From Patescibacteria group bacterium (GTDB taxonomy: Bacteria; Patescibacteriota; UBA1384): a stretch of 5,003 bases of DNA. Below the pieces are notes generated by a model that saw only the letters and a list, made by a program, of their open reading frames with translations, had not been told where the DNA came from and did not search any database. Below are positions 1-3,686 of this stretch, piece after piece. Position numbers and translations under genes: made by a program. Every line of letters begins with the position of its first letter. The first letter of the stretch is position 1. The stretch is taken from the NCBI GenBank assembly GCA_017992655.1, contig JAGOOF010000036.1, positions 1 through 5,003 on the forward strand, read 5' to 3'.

Positions 1-1144
1 GTACAGGCACCTTTTTGTCGTCTACATACACCGCCTTGCGTCCAGACTGTATTTCTCTTCCCAATGTCCCTTCTGCCTGATATCCAACAATAAGAAGAAT
101 TGAACGCGGGTCTGGCAGAACACGCTTAAGGTGATGCTGAACACGCCCACCTGTCATCATACCACTGCCCGCAATAATTATTTTAGGCCCTGGGAATACG
201 TTAATTTTCTTAGATTCTTGCGCGCTTTGTGTTGGTTCGAAAAATTTGAATGAATATGGGTCGTCCCCTGCCTCGAATTGCTGGCGCACATAGTCATTAA
301 GAAAATTCTTGTATTTGGGGAAAAGGGCAGTAATTTTAATTGCCATAGGACTATCTAGAAAAGTTGGAACCGGCGACATATGTTGTTCTTCTACCAAATC
401 GTCGAGATCGCGCAAAAGTTCTTGGCTTCTCTCTATTGCAAAAGCTGGTATAAGAAGAGTTGACTTATTCGCTCGTATCGTTTCTATCGCTTTTTTTAGT
501 ATTGCTTTTTGTTGCAACTCGTTCTCATGCACTCTATCACCATACGTCGCCTCCATAACAACAGCATCGGTGGCACCAGGGTGCACCGTTACCCGCACAT
601 TGCCCATGGGCCAATTTCCAAGGTCGCCTGAAAAAACAATCGAATCGCTTCCTTCGATAAGTTTTACTGTCGCTGAGCCTAGAACATGGCCTGCATCCAG
701 TAAAGTAGCTTGCACATTATTGGAAAGCTTAATAGTTTCTTGGTAATTTACGATCTCAAAAAGCGCAAGAGAGCCTTCGATATCATCTTCGCTAAAAAAA
801 GGATCGACTCGCTCGAGGTTACGAGCGTGTAAAAGGAGGTTTAAATTATCGCGCCAAATTATTTCCGCGATATCACGAGTAGGAGCAGTAGCAATGATTT
901 TACCACGGAAACCCTGTTTATAAAATACTGGCACGCGACCACAGTGGTCTAAATGGCCGTGCGTCAAAATAAGGTATTTAACATCAGTGAGGTCAACGGG
1001 CAATTCCTCCCCGTTGCGGGCTAGGTCGTCCCGGTGTCCCTGGAAATATCCCCCATCTACCAAGATTTTAGTGCCATCATTAAACTCAACATAATAGCAT
1101 GAGCCTGTAACCTCGCCTGAGGCTCCCAAAAATGTTATCTTCAT
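1..1144 (-). CDS. Beta-CASP metallo-beta-lactamase-fold ribonuclease (YSH1/CPSF-like), 3' part cut by window edge
   Basis: The reading frame is open from the ATG at 1144 to the left edge, giving 381 codons with no stop, so the C-terminus is missing. Visible motifs are the MBL zinc-site motif HGHLDH (residues 62-67), the third-motif histidine in GHVLGSA (H153), the fourth-motif aspartate in SGDLGN (D174), and beta-CASP motif A as MEATYGDR (E198). Further on are the family blocks SGMMTGGR (327-334) and GYQAEGTLGR (354-363). Beta-CASP motifs B and C (the two late histidines) should lie just past the edge. Family members such as the Thermus TTHA0252 nuclease and CPSF-73 are zinc-dependent RNA nucleases acting in the cytoplasm or on nascent RNA, so mRNA or rRNA processing is the likely role here. 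The start fits the family N-terminus (MKITFLGASGEVTGSCY). There is no Shine-Dalgarno; the promoter puts +1 on the ATG. It lies 49 nt downstream of rplT. Whether it acts as endo- or exonuclease cannot be read from this fragment. Confidence 0.93.
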   Translation of the reverse strand, partial: MKITFLGASGEVTGSCYYVEFNDGTKILVDGGYFQGHRDDLARNGEELPVDLTDVKYLILTHGHLDHCGRVPVFYKQGFRGKIIATAPTRDIAEIIWRDNLNLLLHARNLERVDPFFSEDDIEGSLALFEIVNYQETIKLSNNVQATLLDAGHVLGSATVKLIEGSDSIVFSGDLGNWPMGNVRVTVHPGATDAVVMEATYGDRVHENELQQKAILKKAIETIRANKSTLLIPAFAIERSQELLRDLDDLVEEQHMSPVPTFLDSPMAIKITALFPKYKNFLNDYVRQQFEAGDDPYSFKFFEPTQSAQESKKINVFPGPKIIIAGSGMMTGGRVQHHLKRVLPDPRSILLIVGYQAEGTLGREIQSGRKAVYVDDKKVPV

Positions 1145-1150
1145 AGAAAT

Positions 1151-1181
1151 ATTATACCACACAACATTTCTGTACAGACAA
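1151..1181 (-). promoter_or_regulatory. Extended -10 promoter of the beta-CASP nuclease gene, predicted leaderless
   Basis: On the minus strand a perfect TATAAT occupies 1156-1151, preceded by TGG (1159-1157), which makes the extended -10 TGnTATAAT. Exactly six bases (1150-1145) separate the hexamer from the ATG at 1144, so the usual +1 position coincides with the A of the start codon. The best -35 is TTGTCT at 1181-1176 (4 of 6 matches to TTGACA) with a long 19-bp spacer; the extended -10 would compensate. No ribosome-binding site lies upstream of the ATG, which agrees with a leaderless transcript. Confidence 0.65.
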
Positions 1182-1193
1182 AAAAAGTGAGTT

Positions 1194-1541
1194 CTACTTC
1201 TTTAGCTTTGCTACTAAATTTGCGAATTGCTCCGGGCTCTGCAGGGCAATTTCACTAAGCACTTTACGGTTTAATTCTATGCCGTTTTTTTTGAGTTCTG
1301 CAATAAACTGGCTGTAACGCATCTCAAACGGTTTAAGCGCAGCATTAATACGCGTAATCCACAGTCTGCGAAATTCTCTTTTTTTTACTCGCCTATCTCT
1401 ATAGCTAAACACTCCAGCCTTTAAGACTGCTTGTTTTGCCTGCCTAACAAGATTTTTTCGACCGTGCCGGTACCCCTTTGTCTGGGCGAACAATCTTTTT
1501 CTGCGTGCTCTAGTTGTTTTTCCACTTTTTACTCTTGCCAT
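1194..1541 (-). CDS. rplT: 50S ribosomal protein L20
   Basis: A 115-residue basic protein matching L20 along its whole length (usual length about 117-119). It starts MARVKSGKTTRARRKR and carries the L20 core at roughly residues 47-68 (YRDRRVKKREFRRLWITR, then INAA), followed by the C-terminal block around NGIELNRKVLSEIAL. L20 binds 23S rRNA and is needed early in assembly of the large subunit. The ATG at 1541 is one base after the rpmI stop (TAA at 1545-1543). An AGGA (1549-1546) inside the last rpmI codons serves as a ribosome-binding site, so translation is probably coupled to rpmI. The gene ends with TAG at 1196-1194. In several bacteria L20 autoregulates the infC-rpmI-rplT operon by binding its mRNA; I see no obvious L20-binding leader structure here, but would need folding to exclude one. 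Confidence 0.98.
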   Translation of the reverse strand: MARVKSGKTTRARRKRLFAQTKGYRHGRKNLVRQAKQAVLKAGVFSYRDRRVKKREFRRLWITRINAALKPFEMRYSQFIAELKKNGIELNRKVLSEIALQSPEQFANLVAKLKK

Positions 1542-1542
1542 A

Positions 1543-1743
1543 TTATCCTACTAGTTTTTTATATTGCTTTACGTTGCCCTTCGCCATAACCACAGTGTTG
1601 CGGCTCGCACGACGCCGTCTTTTCGACTTATTTGTCGCCAAATGTTGTGCCGACGTAGTTAAAACCAAAATTTTACCATTAGCGGTAATTTTTTTGATTC
1701 TTTTCGAAACTGTTTTAGGAGTTTTTAGCTTCTGTTTTGCCAT
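1543..1743 (-). CDS. rpmI: 50S ribosomal protein L35 (divergent)
   Basis: A 66-residue, strongly basic protein in the standard L35 position between infC and rplT. Recognisable L35 features are the N-terminal KLKTPKTVSKRIKKITANGK pattern (compare K-T-x-x-x-x-K-R-x-K-x-T-x-x-G-K in the family) and HL...NKSKRRRR in the middle (residues about 34-45). The C-terminal third is weakly conserved. L35 is a small late-binding protein of the large ribosomal subunit. The ATG at 1743 lies inside the end of infC, which finishes at 1715, a 29-nt overlap in another frame. A modest AAGG sits eight bases upstream of the ATG, so coupled translation or termination-reinitiation is likely. Length and position make the assignment solid despite the divergence. 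Confidence 0.93.
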   Translation of the reverse strand: MAKQKLKTPKTVSKRIKKITANGKILVLTTSAQHLATNKSKRRRRASRNTVVMAKGNVKQYKKLVG

Positions 1744-2239
1744 CTTGCTTGCCTTTTTTAATTAACACAATAAACCTTTTACCTAATCTTTGCGGAGGAG
1801 ATTCAAACTCGCCTCCAAGTTGCTCTCTAAACTGGTTGAGACGCTCCGTTGCTTTGCTGATAAAAAGCATTTGGCGGCCCATTAATTTAACTTCTACCTT
1901 TACTCTTCCTGATTGGGCCATAAACTTTTTTGCCCGTTCGAGCTTAACCTGCCAATCATGTTCGTCTATATTGATGGAAAGGCGAATTTCTTTAACGTCT
2001 GTGGCGCGCTTACTTTGCCCTTTTTGCTTTTTTTCAAGCTCGTAGCGATACTTGCCATAATCCATAATGCGCGCAACAGGTGGTTTGGCGTTCGGGCCAA
2101 CTTCTATTAAATCCAAGTTTTGCTCTTCCGCTAAACGCAAGGCTTCGTACAAACTTTTAATCCCTAGCTGTTTTCCGTCCGCACTTACTACAAGCATTTC
2201 GGGGGCTTGAATCTCGCGGTTAATCCTGAACTCTTTTAT
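1715..2239 (-). CDS. infC: Translation initiation factor IF-3, probable non-AUG (ATA) start
   Basis: IF3 binds the 30S subunit, blocks premature 50S joining and checks the start codon and initiator tRNA. The N-domain is clear: RINREIQAPE (residues 5-14 from the chosen start), then DGKQLGI and LDLIEVGPNAKPPVARIMDYGKY (about 42-64). A lysine-rich linker follows, then the C-domain beginning VKEIRLSINIDEHDW (about 82-96) with GRVKVEVKLMGRQ. The first ATG (2197) would remove the conserved RINREIQAPE block and has no ribosome-binding site. Reading back in frame, the best start is ATA at 2239, five bases after a good AAGGAG (2250-2245) and overlapping the upstream stop as ATAA; this gives 174 residues, normal for IF3. 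ATT at 2224 is the alternative (169 residues). A non-AUG start is a known autoregulatory trait of infC. The family call is certain; the start codon is inferred. Confidence 0.96.
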   Translation of the reverse strand: MKEFRINREIQAPEMLVVSADGKQLGIKSLYEALRLAEEQNLDLIEVGPNAKPPVARIMDYGKYRYELEKKQKGQSKRATDVKEIRLSINIDEHDWQVKLERAKKFMAQSGRVKVEVKLMGRQMLFISKATERLNQFREQLGGEFESPPQRLGKRFIVLIKKGKQDGKTEAKNS

Positions 2240-3015
2240 TCTTGCTCCTTTTTGTCTGTTTGTTCGCTAATAAATTTATCACGTTTAATTATAATTTTCA
2301 AGGCCTTAGGCATACGATATAAAATTATTGGGGTTTTTGCCACCACTTCTCCCTCTATGGTTAGTGGCAGTATAACACTGCCGGTAACTTGGAGGGTGCG
2401 TGCACGAAAAATACTAATATTTTGCGCATTTGCTTCTCCGCCTAAAAGCCAACTGGCGATTTTTTTTAATCCGGTTTTGCTAGCAAGGTTGTTGTAGAAA
2501 CTAAACGTAAGGTCAGAAAACACAATAAGATCAGTGATGTAGTTATTAACCTCCCAACGGTCACCACGAAGAGTAATCTCTACAGGTGTGGCTGTATGTA
2601 TTTCTGCACTTGTAATAAAATAACCACCGCCTTCCACGTAGCCCAAATCAACCGTGGTGTAACGCCTTTTTTTAAGCGCCTCACACGCGTCGTATAAGTT
2701 ATTAAGGCGGAGCCTTTCCCCAAGCGCTGATCCAGTATCGAGAGGAATAGTTCCTACGACCACATTACGGTTTAAACCTCTTTCGGTTGTTTTTACCATA
2801 CTCACCACGTGGTTTATGTGCCGATCACTTCCTACCGCAATAATTGTACTGGCTCCTTTACGCAGGCCCATATCAGTAAGCTCCTCGGCGGAACGCGCCG
2901 GGCTTGCAGCGGTTAGCTCGCCAACAATCCCTAGATCTTCAAGTTGTTCTCTCACTTTTGTTTGTAGCTTTCTGTCGGCAGCTGTCTTGGGTTGTTCAAA
3001 AACATAGTAGTACAT
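2236..3015 (-). CDS. Diacylglycerol/lipid-kinase-fold protein with degenerate nucleotide motifs
   Basis: A 259-residue soluble protein with no signal peptide or membrane segment. Its layout resembles the DAGK catalytic family (YegS/DgkB/sphingosine-kinase fold): an N-terminal alpha/beta domain with STIIAVGSDRHINHVV (residues 56-71) where the family has GGDGT-x-N, then GTIPLDTGSALGERL (88-102) where it has P-x-G-T-x-N-D, and a beta-rich second domain ending LPLTIEGEVV (216-225), equivalent to the conserved D-G-E, then a PKALKIIIK strand. Family enzymes phosphorylate lipids such as diacylglycerol or undecaprenol. Here the glycine-rich loop reads GSDRH and the second loop DTGSA, although the D64 and E223 equivalents remain. 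Altered or lost kinase activity is therefore possible. The start at 3015 has no ribosome-binding site, and no earlier in-frame ATG, GTG or TTG exists before a stop at 3036-3034. It overlaps infC by 4 nt if infC starts at ATA. Confidence 0.75.
   Translation of the reverse strand: MYYYVFEQPKTAADRKLQTKVREQLEDLGIVGELTAASPARSAEELTDMGLRKGASTIIAVGSDRHINHVVSMVKTTERGLNRNVVVGTIPLDTGSALGERLRLNNLYDACEALKKRRYTTVDLGYVEGGGYFITSAEIHTATPVEITLRGDRWEVNNYITDLIVFSDLTFSFYNNLASKTGLKKIASWLLGGEANAQNISIFRARTLQVTGSVILPLTIEGEVVAKTPIILYRMPKALKIIIKRDKFISEQTDKKEQE
2245..2250 (-). promoter_or_regulatory. Ribosome-binding site deciding the infC start
   Basis: The sequence AAGGAG on the minus strand lies inside the last codons of the upstream DAGK-like gene, five bases before ATA (2239-2237) and 20 bases before ATT (2224-2222). 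Only the ATA has optimal spacing. No comparable motif precedes the ATG at 2197. This is the main sequence argument for placing the IF3 start at 2239. Confidence 0.6.
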
Positions 3016-3044
3016 TGAATGTCGTATATTAACTTAGTGGAAAG

Positions 3045-3482
3045 CTACTCTTCCTCGACTGCAACACTAATTTCACCGTCGTCATTTGCCTCATCTTCAT
3101 CTTTCTCTTGCTCTGGCTCGTGTTCGATCAAAACGTCTTCGTTTTGTTGTTGGCTGGTAGACTCCATCTCACATTTACCGGCAAAATACGCACCAGAATG
3201 AATAATTAAATCACGCGCGTGAATATTACCTTCAACTCGGCCAGTCGGATGTATCTCCAGCTTATCGAGTGCGTTAATTGTGCCTTTGACCTCCCCAGAG
3301 ATTGCGACAACCTGCGCAGAAATCGGACCTTTTACTTTTGCGCTATCTCCAACAATTACGTTCTGTTCTGATTTTACCTCGCCCTCTACGGAGCCATGAA
3401 CGATGATGTCGCTTTGGTCTTTTAGGACCCCGGTAAGATGAACGCCACTGCCCACAACTGTACTTACTTCGTCTTCTTTCAT
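3045..3482 (-). CDS. Bactofilin family cytoskeletal protein with acidic C-terminal tail
   Basis: A 145-residue protein. Residues about 7-103 show the bactofilin (DUF583) beta-helix pattern, with short hydrophobic strands and regularly spaced glycines: STVVGSGVHLTGVL, DIIVHGSVEGEV, NVIVGDSAKVKGPI, VVAISGEVKGTI, KLEIHPTGRVEGNI, DLIIHSGAYFAGK. Bactofilins polymerise without nucleotide into filaments that organise cell shape, wall synthesis or polar structures, often at the membrane. The last 31 residues (115-145) are low-complexity and contain 16 Asp or Glu, a likely disordered tail. There is no membrane segment. The ATG at 3482 has a strong AGGAGG ribosome-binding site (3492-3487), four bases away. 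It is the first gene of the minus-strand cluster and lies 29 nt ahead of the DAGK-like gene. The family call is firm; its specific cellular role is not visible. Confidence 0.93.
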   Translation of the reverse strand: MKEDEVSTVVGSGVHLTGVLKDQSDIIVHGSVEGEVKSEQNVIVGDSAKVKGPISAQVVAISGEVKGTINALDKLEIHPTGRVEGNIHARDLIIHSGAYFAGKCEMESTSQQQNEDVLIEHEPEQEKDEDEANDDGEISVAVEEE

Positions 3483-3486
3483 GAAA

Positions 3487-3492
3487 CCTCCT
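3487..3492 (-). promoter_or_regulatory. Strong Shine-Dalgarno of the bactofilin gene
   Basis: AGGAGG on the minus strand, four bases before the ATG at 3482. It is the strongest ribosome-binding site in the window and fixes the bactofilin start. It contrasts with the missing sites in front of uvrA, the DAGK-like gene and the beta-CASP gene. Confidence 0.85.
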
Positions 3493-3513
3493 GCTTTATA
3501 ATATTGCCTTGTA

Positions 3514-3547
3514 TTTATACTTTGGAGTGAAAGGAGAGTAATGTCAA
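3514..3547 (-). promoter_or_regulatory. Candidate promoter of the bactofilin-infC-rpmI-rplT cluster
   Basis: A minus-strand TATAAA at 3519-3514 would start transcription near 3507 and leave a leader of about 25 nt that keeps the full AGGAGG. A perfect TTGACA sits at 3547-3542, but the spacer would be 22 bp, too long for a standard sigma-70 promoter. At 17 bp the hexamer is only ATTACT (3 of 6). A promoter for the operon must lie in or near this region if the cluster starts with the bactofilin; the exact element is uncertain. Confidence 0.35.
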
Positions 3548-3621
3548 GTCGTACCTGCTGATTTTTATAATTTCCTTTTATTTAAATGTTTTATTTCAGA
3601 TTTCATATTTAAACATTATAT

Positions 3622-3650
3622 TTGACATATCGGTGCTAAAAATATATACT
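3622..3650 (+). promoter_or_regulatory. Sigma-70-type promoter of uvrA
   Basis: A perfect TTGACA (3622-3627) is followed by a 17-bp spacer and TATACT (3645-3650, 5 of 6 matches to TATAAT). Transcription should begin near 3657-3659, giving a leader of about 28-30 nt before the uvrA ATG at 3687. This is the best full promoter in the window. The leader has no Shine-Dalgarno. Confidence 0.8.
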
Positions 3651-3686
3651 ACTATTCGACTTCAATTTATAAATAACTTGTGTTTT

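Larger units (their letters stand above)
3483..3686. other. AT-rich divergent intergenic region between bactofilin and uvrA
   Basis: About 200 bases separate the two divergent start codons. The region holds the bactofilin ribosome-binding site and its probable promoter on the left and the strong uvrA promoter on the right. Between them is AT-rich DNA (3561-3621) with an isolated TATAAT (3566-3571) lacking a -35. A six-codon reading frame (3541-3561, plus strand) preceded by AAGGAG is present but unproven. No LexA-type operator is evident by eye next to the uvrA promoter. Confidence 0.7.

Noticed and set aside
309..746. Plus-strand open frame of 145 codons opposite the beta-CASP gene
   Set aside because: Serine-rich, no family resemblance, and fully antisense to well-conserved metallo-beta-lactamase motifs; a shadow frame.
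1180..1203. Possible intrinsic terminator after rplT: 8-bp stem with 7-nt loop and a T-run on the minus strand
   Set aside because: The stem is almost all A-U with one G-C and one G-U pair, and the T-run is consumed by the stem, leaving only one U after it. It would be a very weak terminator; read-through into the beta-CASP gene is more likely.
1514..1765. Hydrophobic 83-residue plus-strand frame resembling a small membrane protein
   Set aside because: Antisense to L35; Lys-rich codons (AAA/AAG) read backwards give Phe/Leu, which explains the hydrophobicity.
2195..2197. ATG at 2197 as the infC start
   Set aside because: It lacks a ribosome-binding site and would cut off the conserved IF3 N-terminal motif encoded in frame just upstream.
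1737..2497. Several plus-strand frames opposite infC and the end of the DAGK-like gene
   Set aside because: They lie antisense to conserved coding sequence, have no recognisable motifs, and lack promoters or ribosome-binding sites.
3566..3571. Perfect TATAAT on the plus strand upstream of uvrA
   Set aside because: No -35 hexamer at 16-18 bp and no TG extension, while a complete promoter exists downstream at 3622-3650.
3585..3617. Inverted repeat AATGTTT/AAACATT flanking 19 bases upstream of the uvrA promoter
   Set aside because: Seven AT-rich base pairs in an AT-rich region are expected by chance, and the arms do not resemble known SOS operators.
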